Shown here: positions 28,245 through 41,550 of the stretch, in pieces
Layout of the letters: every line of letters starts with the position of its first letter
Position numbering within the stretch: position 1 is the stretch's first letter
Origin: Rhynchonema sp. JSB1_4
Taxonomy: Eukaryota; Nematoda; Chromadorea; Monhysterida; Xyalidae
Direction of reading: 5' to 3'
Assembly: GCA_030248065.1 (NCBI GenBank)
Contig: JASAMV010004701.1
Location: 1 to 64,000, forward strand
Length of the DNA: 64,000 nt
Notes under the pieces: generated by a model
What the model was told of the DNA's origin: nothing
What the model saw: only the letters and a program-made list of their open reading frames with translations
Databases searched by the model: none
Made by a program: the position numbers and the translations under genes

Positions 28245-31200
28245 TTAAAATACGTGCACAACATTATGACCCAAATCGACCACATAAATTCGACCATCGG
28301 GTGCCACGGCGCAATCGCACGGCCGGTCCATTAGATTCGGTTGACCTGTGTTTTATCAGATTTATACGAGGAGACACTTTATTGCAAACTCCCGGTCTGA
28401 GCTCGGATACCTTCTGGAATGGTGATGTCCCTGCCGAACGCACAGAGCGGCTGCAGATCAGGACCAAACACTTGCACGCGATCGTTTCGCGAATCGGTGA
28501 CCATGATGTGACCCTCGGGGTCGATGTCCAAACCTGCAATCAAATCGAGTAGGGATCATCCAGATATGGTTCGTCAGTGTGCGCGACTGCCTACCTTGCG
28601 GCCTTCTGAACGCAGCCAGCCAATCTGCCCTGTCGCCCTCGCGTCCGATGAACTTCATGTTGTCGGTCCCCGTCGCTGCAGTCGTCGACAGAATGATCAG
28701 TTTGTGATTGTTGAAATCCGAGCACAACAGTTGGCCTTCACAAAGGTGGTTTGGTTGAAAAAAATGCGCACTTTCTAAAGTCCTTAAAAAATATACCATC
28801 GGGCATGAAGCAGAGTCCTCGTGGCGTGTCCATGTGTTTGTAGAAGATGCTGTTGTCGAAGCCGAACTTGCGAACGAATTGACCTGATAAAGGGCGTGGT
28901 CAAAATTATAATCTAAAAACGCACAAGAACAAGATTAGAATATGTAGAAGGTATAGTAGGTATACCTTGAGGCGTGAACAGTTGTATTCGATGATTGCGC
29001 GTGTCACTGACAGCAATCTGATCGTCAGAGCTGACGGCCACGTCCCACGGGTAGTTGAATTGACCCACGCCGCGACCTGATGTTTCACTGGACTTTGTGT
29101 GAACAACTTGGGGATACAGTAGGTCGAACCGATGTAACGTATACCTTTTTCACCAAATTTGAACACATAGGTGCCCTTGTCGGTGAAGACTTGCACTCGA
29201 TGGTTGTCCTTGTCAGCGACGATTATGTTGTTCTGCAACGTTCGGGGTTGTTGATTGGGTTGGGCGAACCAAGACCTGTGTATGCTTGTCGAACAAACTT
29301 AATCCCAGAGCCCAGTCGTCAGTCTCAGTCGACTTGTGCAATCTGTTCAAATCGATCTGGTCTTTGTCGAGCATGTCATCATGCCTATTGGCAGTCTCAG
29401 ACAAACTTTCGTCCTGATGTCCACCCAATTTCAAGTTCCTTGCGCACCTTTGAGTTCACGGTCACGCCGGCGGGTCGGTCGAACTGTCCGGGTCTGGTGC
29501 CGGATGCGCCGAATTTCGTCAAGTATTTCCCATCGCGATCGAATATCTGCACTCGATTGTTGCTGCGATCAGCGATCACAACGCGACCCTGTCGATCGAT
29601 ACAGATGCCCCACGGACGACACAGTTGACCATCGCCTATATGGACAAACGCGCGTGAGCACACACAATTGTTGTGATGCTGACAGCCCAAGCCGAAGAGT
29701 TGTCAGTAAGTGTTTGCAATTGTTTCGCACTTACAAAATCGCTGCAGAAGATGAAAAAAACCAAGCAAGCAATTTGCTGTTCTTTTGCGCAATCATACAT
29801 CAGTTACAGTATATACAAGCAATCAAAAGCCACATGAAGCCCGAAACGCACCGGTGCCCTCCCCGCCGAACGTGAACAACGGCTGGCACCCGATTTGTGT
29901 GTAGTCCCTGCCACGACGCACACGCACCACAAATGGACTCGCCTGGATCGGTCGACCTCGAAGCCGCACGTGCAGTTCGTAATCGCCATCGAATTCCGGC
30001 ACGAAACTGGTCGTGTACGTGCCTGAATCAGCAAGGGTATTTGGGTTCGACTTGATGTCGTTAAACATCATTAACACGCACCATTTCCCCTGTCCTGCAC
30101 AGGCACGCTGATCGATTGTCTCACATTTGGGGCGACCAAGTCTGCCGTAATCTGATCTCCACCTGTCGATAGCGCGTCACCAACGTGGTTTTTCGCCTAA
30201 GTCAATTTTTTATTGGATTTTAAACAATACAATCACTTTGTCTGACCAAATTCCCACCTGAATCGTGATGTAATGTGGTCGATTGCGCATCGCCCGTTTG
30301 TAGCTCTCCCCAATCACACACGTGCGACCGGCGAATGCTGCTGTTTGGATGCTGCCGAGTTGACGGACAGCTGAAAAAAATACATTTCCTAATTTTATTT
30401 ACGTTCATCGAAAATAAAACAATTCCCACCAACCAGTTAACAGGTCAGTACCGGGCGTATTGAACGTGATGTCGTCACTTTCGTGTGGCGCATCACCCAG
30501 TCCGGTCATGTCGCCGTGTTGCAGCGCGTGCAGCACAACGTCAAGCGACTGAAAGGTTGACAAAAAATGCACAATTCAGCAAAAAAAACAGTCAAAACCA
30601 AACAAAATAGGAGCAACGGTTACATACGTATACATACATATGTACCTGATGTCCACTTTTGTCGACGGCCGGTGTGAGCGTGTGCATTCTGTGCCGCAGT
30701 TGTGCACGTTGTTGTTCGAGTGCAGCAATCTTCGTCAATCGCACTGTGTCCACGCGTTGCAGCAGGTCGCGTTTGCGTTCCTCCAACGCCGACATGTGGT
30801 GGTGCAGGACAGCGCGGATCTGAATGCGCATGGGACATTGACGTTTTGTTTCGGATTTGTTTCTCAAATTTGACCAGCAAGGTGTGCCCACCTCATTAGC
30901 GACCGACAACACGCGGGCGTCCACCCGTTCAATCATACGATCAACCGCCTCCGAGCAATCTTCCAGCTGTTTGTATTGGCTCTGAGCTTCCGATTGCAAC
31001 TGAAAGAACATTGCTTGATCAATCAAAAAACCACTCAGCTAAATCAATCAATCAATAATCAATCAAGCAATCGATCAATGACCTTGTTGATCACATGTTG
31101 TGCGTCGTGTCGTTGTATTGTGTGCAGTTTGTGCGTCTGGTCATGCAACGGCACACATTTGACACACAAACGCATCGATTGACACACTGGCGTGGCACAT

Positions 31201-34200
31201 TCGAACAGTGATTGTTCGTCGGTGTGACGCACACATTTGTTGCTCGGTGGAGGCATTGGGTCTGCAAGATGTTGCCGTAAAAGGATGATAACGAGGGTAG
31301 TCATCCAAATAACAATAACATTGGACAATCTCAAGGTGCACCATTAACGGCAGCCTAACCTTGTTGCGGTGCACCGGTGTTCGTCAGTCTCGCAAACGCA
31401 CTGCCATTCGGTGGCTGATCAATCGACGACCTATTCGCATTCGTGTTCGGTCCGATCGCCAGTCCAAATGGCGGAGTCGATAACATTGAAGAGTCAGCGG
31501 CAGACATTGAAACATTAGCTTGGTGGTCAGCCCAGTTCGTGCCACTCTGTGACTGTGCGCTGTGTTGTTGACTGGCTGATGTTTCACTGGGGTGTGTGCT
31601 GGTATGTATGGGCACGAGACGATGATTGCGTGTGACACGGACACGTTTATGTGCACGCACACACTCAGCACAAAGCAGTTCGTCGCCACATTCTATGCAT
31701 CGACACGTCGCTTGACGTTGACCGTCGCTGCACGTCGTGCAATACGAGGGCCAGATTGGCGGCTGAAGCAATAATCTGGTGAGGGTGTGTGTGTATAAAC
31801 ATAGCGCGCCATATGCTTATATATACGTACATGCGTGTGGCCCTTATACAATCCAAGACACACACACTAACCGGTTGTTGCAGTGGAACCGGTGTTGATC
31901 TCGGTGTGCTGGTGGCACTCAAATAACTGCCATTGTTACCGCCGCCTTGCTGATTCAGACTGCCACCACCACCACTACCCGGCTCAAACAGGGACTTTGT
32001 GGTCGGTGGTGGCCATCGGATTGCGCTCGGACTAAACAGGGAGTTTGTATTGTTGTACTGCGTCGTGGGTCGGAACAACGGGTTGTCGCTGCTGCCTGGT
32101 GGAGTCCACGATGAAAACAGTGCGCTCGAAAATGGTGAGCTCTGAAAAAAGTTACAAAGTTTTAAAGGGGAAATTGCGCATTCCTAATCGCCTTTCAAGA
32201 TTTACAAGTGCTTAGACAGCAATGTGGGCATCACAAAAATCAAATAATTTGGTACAAACTCTCAAACATGTACCCAGTAGATTCCGTTTAAGACAAGCCA
32301 CTGGGAACAAAATTCGGCGCGGACCGGCCGAATTTCTACCTGCGCATTCAGGCAAATTGCCTGATCAAAAAGCTGTCAAGGCGACAGAATGTTTCGCACG
32401 ATTCTTGAAACTCACTAACTATAGAATTTCGCTTTTCTTTATATTTCGAATTTCGACGAATTGTTCCAGCGTGTCTGCTAAATGTTTCATGCTCTGCTTG
32501 TCACGCTGGAACAATTCGTCGAAATTCGAAATATAAAGAAAAGCGAAATTCTATAGTTAGTGAGTTTCAAGAATCGTGCGAAACATTCTGTCGCCTTGAC
32601 AGCTTTTTGATCAGGCAATTTGCCTGAATGCGCAGGTGGAAATTCGGCCGGTCCGCGCCGAATTTTCTTCCCGATTGTTCCCTTTAAACTGCTTCTTCTG
32701 GGTACATGTTTGAGAGTTTGCACCAAGTGATTTGACTTTAATGGTGCCCACACGACTGTCTAAACACTTCCAGAGTTTGAAAGGCGATTAGGAATGTGCA
32801 ATTTCCCCTTTAATTCAGCTTCGGTTTTGAGTTCAATGTAGATCTAGCAGTTCAAGTTACGAGTTTTTCACTTTTTTCTAATTTTGGGCAGAAGGTTGAA
32901 ATTACATTGAATCAAACTCAATTACCGTCTCACAGTCAACAATTCTCCCAACTTACCACATTACTTGGCGCTGCGAGTGGCTTTGTGTGTCTACTGCTGC
33001 TTGCTGTGGTCGTGTCGTCATCATCATTTACCGAATCCAGCAAACTGCTGAGCAGAAGGGACGTGTCAACCGAAAGGTTGCTGTGGTCGGGGAGCTGTAA
33101 ATGAATGCCACTCAATTTGGTTGTACTATATTGTATACGATTTAGTCAGAATCGTACAATCATGAAACGAGAAATGATATATATTTTGCAAACGAAGCAG
33201 AACGTGTTCGCATGTGCGAGTGAAAACGAGAGAACACAAAAATACATCAAAATTTGCATGATAATGGCGCGTTGTATGATTTTGGGCTCACAATATACGA
33301 TTGGGTTGGTGCGTGAGGGTGAGAGACGTGACCGTGAGATAAGAATGGTGCACTGGTCGCTCATGTGGCATGTGATTTGTGCTGAGTTGAACGCTGCTCT
33401 GGTGTTGACCCTACTGAGGTCAAGTCAATTACACACTCCAATTACATGCAGCACATTACAAATACCCGCCGGTGCACGATTTCATAAAATGAGCAAATCT
33501 CAAATCGGAAGGCTTCAAACGCAGAAACATTACTGCATCAATCGCATCAATTCTATTTTACGGCCATTGATGCTGACCTGAGTTGTGTCGCTGTGTTGTG
33601 GCTGTGTGGCTGCAGAAGAGTGAAACATCAAATTTTGCGACGTCCTTGTGAACATGTCTGTCGTCTGGGACGTCGGATGGTGTGCTGAGGTAGTCGAGAT
33701 GGACAATGATGAGGCACGTGAGACGCCTGATGTGTAAATAGAACTGCGCATTCATGGTTGTTCATACCTTATTGTTGAAAGAATTCCAAAACCGCAAGCG
33801 CAAACCTGGCGCCAAACTGCCTCCGCCGCATAACGGACACGTCAGTGGGTCGCCGTCGATCGGTCCCTGATATTTCAAGGCAACGTTAGAATAGCAATAG
33901 GCTAGTACAGTCGTGTATGTATGTTGGGTGTTATTTTCGAAACGGTGTGACGGAACTGCTGTAAGGTGCATACCTGAGGATTAATCAATTGAATGCATTT
34001 GATGCAAAACTGATGTTGGCAATAGGCGGCCGATCGAATCGGCGCCTCGACGCGGCACAGATCACATCTGGATGGAACATTGGAATTTGATTCAAGAAAG
34101 GTCTGCCTTAAATTTAGATTATCGGTAATCGGTGCGGGTATAAAAGCGTGCGCTATGAGCCTATGCATACACACAACGACACCAATATTTATCTAACCGT

Positions 34201-34355
34201 TTCAGGTCCAGACTAGCCGATGGCCGAATGGCTGATTTTTGAAATACAAATGCTGATGGTGACGTTGGTGCGTGCACTGCAGTGCCGTTGACAAATGACG
34301 GCGGTTTCACAGACGCGAGCAGCCACGAATGGAAGTCATTGCCGCCTTCGGCCAT
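28245..34355 (-). CDS. LIN-41/TRIM71-type RING, B-box, filamin and NHL protein
   Basis: RNA-binding TRIM-NHL protein; relatives repress mRNAs controlling developmental timing and cell fate and can act as ubiquitin ligases. About 1,100 residues over roughly 21 exons. Order: start [13 protein letters not shown] at 34355; split RING (CDLCR...CQHQFCIKC, then CPLCGGG, about 34107-33780); Ser/Thr/Gln-rich and acidic linkers (33740-31870); B-box 1 (CTTCSDG...CAECVRAH, about 31745-31600); B-box 2 (CVRHTDEQ...[12 protein letters not shown], about 31255-31085); coiled coil (about 31000-30660); filamin domain (ending ASPFVVRV, about 30370-29900); then six NHL repeats, including [17 protein letters not shown] and [17 protein letters not shown], to a stop at 28245. 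RING, two B-boxes, filamin and six NHL repeats together indicate LIN-41/TRIM71 rather than TRIM2/3 or Brat. The exact acceptor of the Ser/Thr/Gln exon near 33740 is unresolved. Confidence 0.93.
29077..33631. promoter_or_regulatory. Three TGAAACATCA motifs in lin-41
   Basis: At 29077-29088 the minus-strand motif ends in the AG acceptor of a short NHL intron. At 31576-31587 it is coding after B-box 1, read as SETS. At 33620-33631 it is coding in the linker, read as LMFH in the other orientation and a different frame. Confidence 0.8.
32162..32813. mobile_element. Foldback element bounded by TTAA in a lin-41 intron, 652 bp
   Basis: Arms of about 310 bp from TTAAAGGGGAAATTG to CAATTTCCCCTTTAA, with the turn near 32485. 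Arms are close to identical, so insertion is fairly recent. It has the same TTAAAG/CTTTAA border as the 15876-16968 foldback but unrelated interior sequence. Confidence 0.85.
33926..33948. mobile_element. Isolated end of a GGGTG...CACCC element in a lin-41 intron
   Basis: GGGTGTTATTTTCGAAACGG, identical to the end of the 9275-9499 element, with no second end nearby. It sits between the two exons that encode the RING halves. Confidence 0.7.
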
Positions 34356-34445
34356 GTAGACATTTCAGCCCACTTTGACGTTTAAAGCCGAGGCATTTGT
34401 TGACGCACAACTGGAAATGCATTGGATGATATTTCATACGTAAAG

Positions 34446-34600
34446 GGAAACTACACCAACATGAGCTCGATTTCGAAGGTGGTACGTATTCAAAATGAAT
34501 TGAAAGAGAAAATCATCATACTCCTGAATCAGCAGCCAGGTATGAATGTTTCACTATTCTGCCAGCTCTGAAATCGAGCTCATGTTGGTGTAGTTTACCT
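34446..34600. mobile_element. Small foldback upstream of lin-41, about 155 bp
   Basis: ACTACACCAACATGAGCTCG and its inverse form near-perfect 28-bp arms around a loop of about 95 bp. It lies about 90 bp upstream of the lin-41 start codon, so it may be in the promoter or 5' leader. Confidence 0.75.
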
Positions 34601-36279
34601 ATGGTAGGTATGGAGATGTACCAAGTGCTTGGTAATCAAGGTGCGCTACCGTATAAATGCTACGCTTGTTCCGGGTTATATCCAATAACCGTTCAAAAGC
34701 GAGAGCTAATGTGATAAACAATGGACATTAATCGTTCAAGCTGAGTAGAAAAACGAAGCTGCGTCTTGCCCACGCATGTTGGGCCCACCCTGCTGGCCGG
34801 CTAGTTTTTGTCGCCAAAAAAACGCAGAAAGCAACAAAATAGTAAAGCGGTAAAAACGTCCTTCCGCATGCACCCCGGGGGAGGGTTGCACGCGACCCTA
34901 CTAGCACTGGTTTAGTGTAAAAAACTACTGCAAAAAACGGCCCTGGGCAGTTGGGTTTTTCTGCACATTTTTCGAGCCAGCGATGCCATCGAAAAAAGGC
35001 CTTGAATGCTCCCGAGAGAGAAAATGTATGGTACAAAAACACAAAGTAGGGCTGTGTTTGGTGTTCACCATGTGAGACCATCTTACCGTGCATGCACCAT
35101 GCAAACAACGTTTATGTGTTGAATTGAAAAGGAGCACAGAAAGACGAGAGAGAAAAATGTTAAACAGCAGCAACATGGCAGGGTGAAGCGCGTTTTTGCT
35201 GGTGGCAGCCGCACTGTCCGTGTACATACATTAACCTGGGGGTGAGCGTATGTACGTGACAGAGCACGTGAATGGTGCTGACTTGTACCCAAACCAAACA
35301 TCACAAAGTGTGCACTACATAGATGTACCTAAGGTTGGTCGGTGTTTGGCGTTTGTTGCAGTTCAATTTGAACGTCAAACCTCTCTGTGTGTGAAATAGT
35401 ACTACACATTATATACGCGTTTATGCTGGGTAGGGGCAAAAAGTGCACTTCTCTGTGCCTTGCCTGCCCCCCGTAGGTATACACATGTTGTACATGTACA
35501 TACAATTGTGATCGCTACGCTGTGCGGTGGGTAAAGCGGCTTGAGGGTGAGGGTACCTACCTACATACACAACGCTGTGTCAGCGACAAAAAGCGACGCT
35601 ACCCGTTACTTATGTACTATGGGTGTGTGTCACGTGTGCGTTGGCCAAGCTCAGTGTGTGTGCGGCACAACCATAGTCGGTTCAGCGGTAGCTTAGTTTT
35701 TTGCGCGCTGGTTTGGCTCGCACCCACAGCAGTGACTAGGGGTGGTCTGACTGACTGGATCGATATACGAAAGTGCACTTGGACGACTGCCTACCACTGC
35801 CAAAACACGTGGTGCAACTGGGGGTGGTGGTGACCACAAAAAACAGCTGGGGCAACGCGGGGGCTTTGCAGAAAATCTAGGTGCCAATTGCATTTTCACG
35901 AACGTTTCCTGGTGCGGTGCATAAATTCAAAACGTCATGGACGATCTATGGGTTCAGTCAGTGCAAGATTGAGCAACAACTATTACCAAACACTTCCTTT
36001 GATTAATATGTATTGCTCTAGTGCACTTGGAATTGGGTGGCAGATGATCAGCCTCAATGATAATTACGTTAATTATTGCTTCGTGTTCCATGCCGTGTTT
36101 TTGATTGGATTGCATTTATGCTGCACTGACATTATCGACGATCATGACATCGCTGGCAACGGATCGCTTGACCTTTGATGATCAAAATCTTGTGTTCTTT
36201 TCTTCCATTGTCTTGTGCTTGTACGACAAATTTACGTTCTGTGGTCAAACAGGACTATGTACGTCTGGGTTCCGACTAC
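34601..36279. other. Intergenic, no gene seen
   Basis: Includes GTACAT/ACATAC simple words near 35220-35560. Open frames here lack recognisable domains. Confidence 0.4.
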
Positions 36280-36506
36280 GGGTGATATTTTCTAAACGGT
36301 GTAAAGGTCAGTTGGGTGTAAAGGTTGGTGGAAAGCTCGGTCGACAGCTCAGTGTGATAGACCTTGGTGTAAACTTGAAACATTCCACGTTAATAACAGG
36401 CAATGTTTTCACGTTTTCACCGAGCTACGCCGACCGAGCTTTCGACCGAACTTTACACCGACTTTTACGCCCAACGGATCTTAACACCGTTTCGAAAATT
36501 CCACCC
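36280..36506. mobile_element. GGGTG...CACCC inverted-repeat element, copy 2
   Basis: Begins GGGTGATATTTTCTAAACGG and ends with the inverted form at CCACCC; same interior words as the 9275-9499 copy but more diverged. The flanking TAC on both sides looks like a 3-bp target duplication. Confidence 0.8.
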
Positions 36507-37307
36507 TACGTTCGCAGCTGACGTGACATCGCTCACGTCACTGGGTTATTCCAGGATCATCAATAGCAGGAGCATTTTTGATGCGTGTCTGTGTGATGTT
36601 TCGTGTTGCTTGCGTCAATATGACCTTTATTGACAATTATTAGACGCATTAGTCAATACTGTCGGCGGTGGTCACATGGTCAAAGCTAATGTACGACGTC
36701 CAATTAAGTCGTAATTGCTGCTCGACCAACATCTTCATGGAATCGTATCGGTGGTCGCGCCAACCGTGATCGATGCGAATGATGCAAACGGAGGATGAAG
36801 TCCGTTCAGTTGCTTACTGTATGAATCAGTACCAGTGATTCCATTTCGTGTGCATAATCCACAGTGTCTGATCCTCCAGAACCCTTGCTGCCACACCATT
36901 GCCTTTGGAAGGTCTAGGCTAGAGCGACTATTCATTTTCTCTCACAGGAATGTTGTCCTCAGAATTGCTCTGCGCAGCTTTGAACCAATGTTGTGGTGAG
37001 CAGTGGATTGTGTTCCACAATGTCCCAGTCCAAGAGCTGCCTTGATGGTTCAGGATGCGCTTTTCACCCTTGACCGATCAGACGAAGCAATGGGCCGAGT
37101 GGCTGGCACACTTGTTGGCAGCTATGTCCATACATGAATGGTCCACAATATACCCAATGTGACTTTTGGGACAGCACCCGTTTGTGACTCACAAGATTAT
37201 TGAAGGGAACGAAGACTACTGCACCTTTGCTGCTAACCCTCAACAGTCAACAGCTTTGATGGTTCAGGAACAAAGCGGTGCGGTTAAACAGTGCAATGCG
37301 GTGTTTT

Positions 37308-37557
37308 TAAAGGTGGAGTTCTACTTGTCCTCATGTGGACATTTCGTCCGCATGGAGAAATCTTTGTTCTGGCGGTTGTTTGTCAATTGTTGAAAATTCA
37401 GTGTTGACCGGCATACTAAATTGTGCCCCGAGACCCGCTGGGCAACTGGTACGATTTTCGAAGCTGTCGCTGCGACCAACTGCAAAATATGATCAATACA
37501 CAGTTTCGCCATGCAGACAAAATGTCCACATGAGGACAAGTGTAACACCACCTTTAC
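37308..37557. mobile_element. Foldback element, about 250 bp
   Basis: TTGTCCTCATGTGGACATTT near 37326 recurs inverted near 37520. Flanking AAAGGTGG and CCACCTTT extend the arms to about 40 bp. The middle is only weakly self-complementary. Confidence 0.7.
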
Positions 37558-37723
37558 AGTCAACCTTCTTTACAGTGACTTAAACGGAACCTGGTCACTT
37601 TTGTTGCTATGAACAATTTCCACTAAGGAGCATTTCTGCTGCAATCTTGGCACAGGGCATACTTTGCGTGTGACTGACGAGACATTTTCGCCTGTGGAAC
37701 AGTGTTTTGTGGAACATGAATGG

Positions 37724-38097
37724 AATTGTGGAAACCTTTTGGTGAGGCTGGATCTCGGCCGTGGTTGCGTTTTGAGAGACGTTTCGTTTGAAAGCGCACC
37801 ATTTCAAGTTTTTTGTGTTATAATTTGGTTGTCTAAAGTGCCTGTACGGATGAGCTACACTCACTGTCTCGTGAGAGGCGTTAAGAACAGGCCAGCGCAT
37901 TTTGTAAGCAGGTTGAAATGCACAGCATGGTTTTAATCGCTCGTAGCTCATCCCTCATCCATCGAAGTAAATCAGCTGACGAAATTGCAGTATGTACAAA
38001 AACAAGTGAAACCAGGTGCTTTCAAACAAGGCACAATACGTCTCTCAAAGTGCAACAATGGTCGAGATCCAGCCTCACCAAAAGGTTTCCACAATTG
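37724..38097. mobile_element. Foldback element, about 375 bp
   Basis: GTGGAAACCTTTTGGTGAGG near 37728 recurs inverted near 38090, with paired CGTCTCTCAAA words further in. Arms total about 60 bp and are interrupted by small differences. Confidence 0.7.
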
Positions 38098-41000
38098 TTG
38101 GGTAACCCTGCAGAGAGGGTTGAAGGGTTGACCTTGTGTGTTGTATGGTGGATTATAGCGGCAAAAAGATGAGGCTGAACACTCTCGTCGTGCGCTGCAT
38201 GTGCATATTTCATCGCTTCTTCAAAAATAAGCTTTAGTTAAATTCCACTTTTTCGTGCTTTCCTTTAATTCGGTCGTGCTGAAACACCCATTTCAGAGCT
38301 GGGGCATGGAAAAGACAAGAGGAAATGAAACAAGCGCGCAGTCGTTTGTGAGAGTGACATGGCGCCACGGCGGATGCGTTGGTGTTTATATCTGAATCCG
38401 AGATTTATTTTCCTCCTTTTTGCTGAAAAATGTGTTCATGTGTTGGCCTACGAACGTTACGCTGCGACAAAATATGTTAGGATTCAAGACAATGTCAAGT
38501 TTATTTCTACAAACTCGGAAAATGTGCATTTTCGGAGCAAAACACAAACTTGAAAGAGACACATGCTGCAAGATGCCTGACTGTTCCACTCCCTCAAGAG
38601 GTGCGGATGGTCCGTGTTCCGAAGGCGACGGATGGTTCCACAAAGGTCACTGGGACTAGGGGTGCGTTTCAAGCACGTCGAATGGTCCCAGTTCCCATTC
38701 AATGCATGACTTTTATCTTCGATGCAACTGTGTTGGCGCACCGCACAAACAAGCTCCACACTTCTACATATTTCATTCAACTGAATGAAAGACATTCATG
38801 GAATTTGCGTTTGTGAGAATAACGGGCAGACAGGACATGCGCAGCAAATTTAGCACACAAAAGTTTGCAATATGTTTTTTTTGATTCGTCAAGGTTGCCT
38901 GTGTTGCTTGCCTTGTATTGTCTGATATGTTGTTATGTCTGTTATGCCAATTTGTCTGTTTTTAATGTACTACCATGCGCCTCTTGAAAGGATCATCCCA
39001 GCTTTACGTCAAGGGCGACAGATGGTCATGGGACCATCGGTCACATAATCGCGAAAGTTATTTGTATACCTCATATTATATGCTATGTAAATATAATGAC
39101 ACCTGGTATAATATTGCTGAGAGTGTTCCCCTGAACGTCCGAAATGTCAGTGCGCCTAATGTTATTTGAGAACTGCCTGTGGCGGTGGCGCCGCATGTTT
39201 TTGTCGCTCAGGCAGAAATGGCTGCGTCTGCGTGGCGCATGTGGTCGACGAATAACAGAATCGTCCACAAAAATGCATACACCAACCAATGATGCGTGGT
39301 CCAGGGTAAGTTCAGGGGCGGGACACGGACGGTTGGCATTAAATTTGTCGACAAAATTGCGGTGTGTCCCATCCCCCATCCTGTCTCGTGGTCGGCCCCA
39401 AGCACCCATACCCAACCATCTGTCCATGTTCCTTATTTGCGGCACCTAATCAGAGCTGCGTTTGTTATCAGTTTTTTTCACTTCGGTCACACGCGCTACA
39501 CTGTGCTGAGACCGTTTTCTTCAATCCAACTTGCAAGCTGCTGCTGTGCAATCGCATTTGCATGTGTTTTTTTGTAATTTTGAAACTGTTGGTGCCGCAG
39601 GTCCCGAGTTGCCACTGTTGACGATACGACATAAATCATGTGCGCCCAAAACAAAAGCGTTTGTCATATTTGTAATTTAGCCTCGTGATTTAGCCACTGA
39701 ACAACCACCCCACCCCTTCTGTCACAAAGCCTGGCTTGCTAACTGAGTGACGTTCAGTGACTCCCTTTTTCAGGAAATCAAGTCCATTTACTCAACACGA
39801 GAGATTCTTGTTTTTTTCATTATTATTCTACCTTATGGCTTATGTATTCCCGTCCTGTCGTCACAACAAGGCCAGGCCAGGCACAGTTGCAAGAATAGAA
39901 CAAGTTTTACGAGCCCGCATTTGCGCTGGAGACGTTGCTGAAACTACATAGTGGGGAATCCTATGAATAGCAGTCCTTTTTTTTTTTTTTTTTCATACCT
40001 TATCCCATATATACCAACCATTTACTTCACACTTTCTTCCCCCTTCCCACTCACTACCCCCGTCTTTTACTCTCTTATTTCTTTTTTTCCTTTCATTATT
40101 TCCCGATTTCTATCAAAAAATTAATATTTAATACTTTTAATATAATAAGAGAAAAACGAATGTTAAAAAAAAATTTTTATTATTATAAAAAAAAAAAATA
40201 TAAATAAATAATATTATTTGCATACTTCTTTCTCCCCACCTTTTTGTGTTTTTTTTTTTTTTTTTTTTCTTAAAACTACATACATAGCCTAAGTCGTTCT
40301 GGTTTAGGACGCTTCAACAACAACGCGTCTTATCGTGCGTTTGAGAAATCTTTTTAGCCCCGAAGTTGATCCACTTACTGCGAGGTGTCAACTGCAACGT
40401 CAAGCCTTTCACTTTGTGGCTTGGCTTGTGGTGCACTAGCGGCTCCATGGAGGCACAGAGGGTCCATGCCACCCCCTTTGGTCAAAGTGGCCCCTGAAAA
40501 GCAGTAGCGTCGGAAACAACCATTCCAATGAAATTTGGCAATTACGCATGCAACAAGTGCCAGAAATTTGCGTTGTCATTTTTGCGCAACATTGGGGCAT
40601 AAACGCCAATTTTCAAACAAGTGCTAGCTAAATATGACTTTTCAAAAACGGGACAAGCACGGGATAAAAATAACTTTTTGGATTTGGTGCCCTCCTTGGC
40701 CAACAGCTGGATCCGCCACTGGTGTGGTGACATCAAGTGTTGGCAGCCGTATGCAAAATAAGTGCATACATCACACAATGGGTCACTGGTCTCTTGTGGG
40801 TTAGCGGCGTCGCTGCAGAATAAAAAGTCGTTGGTATTGCCTCATAAATGCGCACATAATAGTTTATGTATAACAAGTTAGTGACTGAGTGCCCCAGATG
40901 GCCAATGTCGCTAGCTGTGGCGCGTTAAGTCAACGATTACGACCTACCCAACCACTACTAATGTTGTGTGACTGCGTGCAGTGTGGTGGTGCGAACGAAT

Positions 41001-41550
41001 GTGCGAAAAGACTTGTCCCCTCGCACCACTGTATTTGTCTTTTCTTCTTATTCGATTGCTCTCTTGTTGTGTGTTTTATACCCAGCGGCAGCACTAAAAA
41101 CTCCCGTGCGTGTGTGTGGCAGGCATAGGGACGTGACACGACGACACATGGGGCAGCAACTCAAAATACCGCTATATCCGATTACTCTGTTGTGGTGCAC
41201 AGCTCTCGCGCGCGCGCCAGTCTGCTTTTTCTATGTAGCTGCCTCAGAGCCAAGCCAACAACCAGGCATTTCCATAGTCTCACTGTCTCTCGCTCTCATT
41301 CTATTAGAATCCGGCCGACTAGCGCGAAATTACACTCTATTATGCCGGGACCTGGTTATACCTAGCGATGGCATAGAGAGCGTTTAGACAGCGTGTTTGT
41401 CTGCTGCTTATTATACATTTTGTCCGCAACGCACACAAGTAAGAATACACCACCGTTTATCTCGCCTTTTTTCGCTCACAAATCCATCGCCATTCAAGCC
41501 GTGTGATCCTTATCAATTGCTGCGCGAACCATGCATGATTACCTGAAAAT
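38098..41550. other. Intergenic; low-complexity block, no supported gene
   Basis: Open frames near 39080-39450 on both strands look unusually complex but match no family I can name. 39980-40265 is a run of poly(T), pyrimidine-rich and A/T-only sequence. A stretch at about 40540-40730 resembles the 7440-7560 repeat in inverted orientation. Confidence 0.4.
39980..40265. repeat. Homopolymer and A/T low-complexity tract
   Basis: Starts and ends with long T runs; the middle is A/T with poly(A) stretches. It could be the tail of a degraded retroelement or a region of poor sequence quality. Confidence 0.75.

Noticed and set aside
39083..39449. Transposase or gene exon on either strand
   Set aside because: Complex-looking open frames overlap on both strands, but I recognise no motif and see no splice partners.
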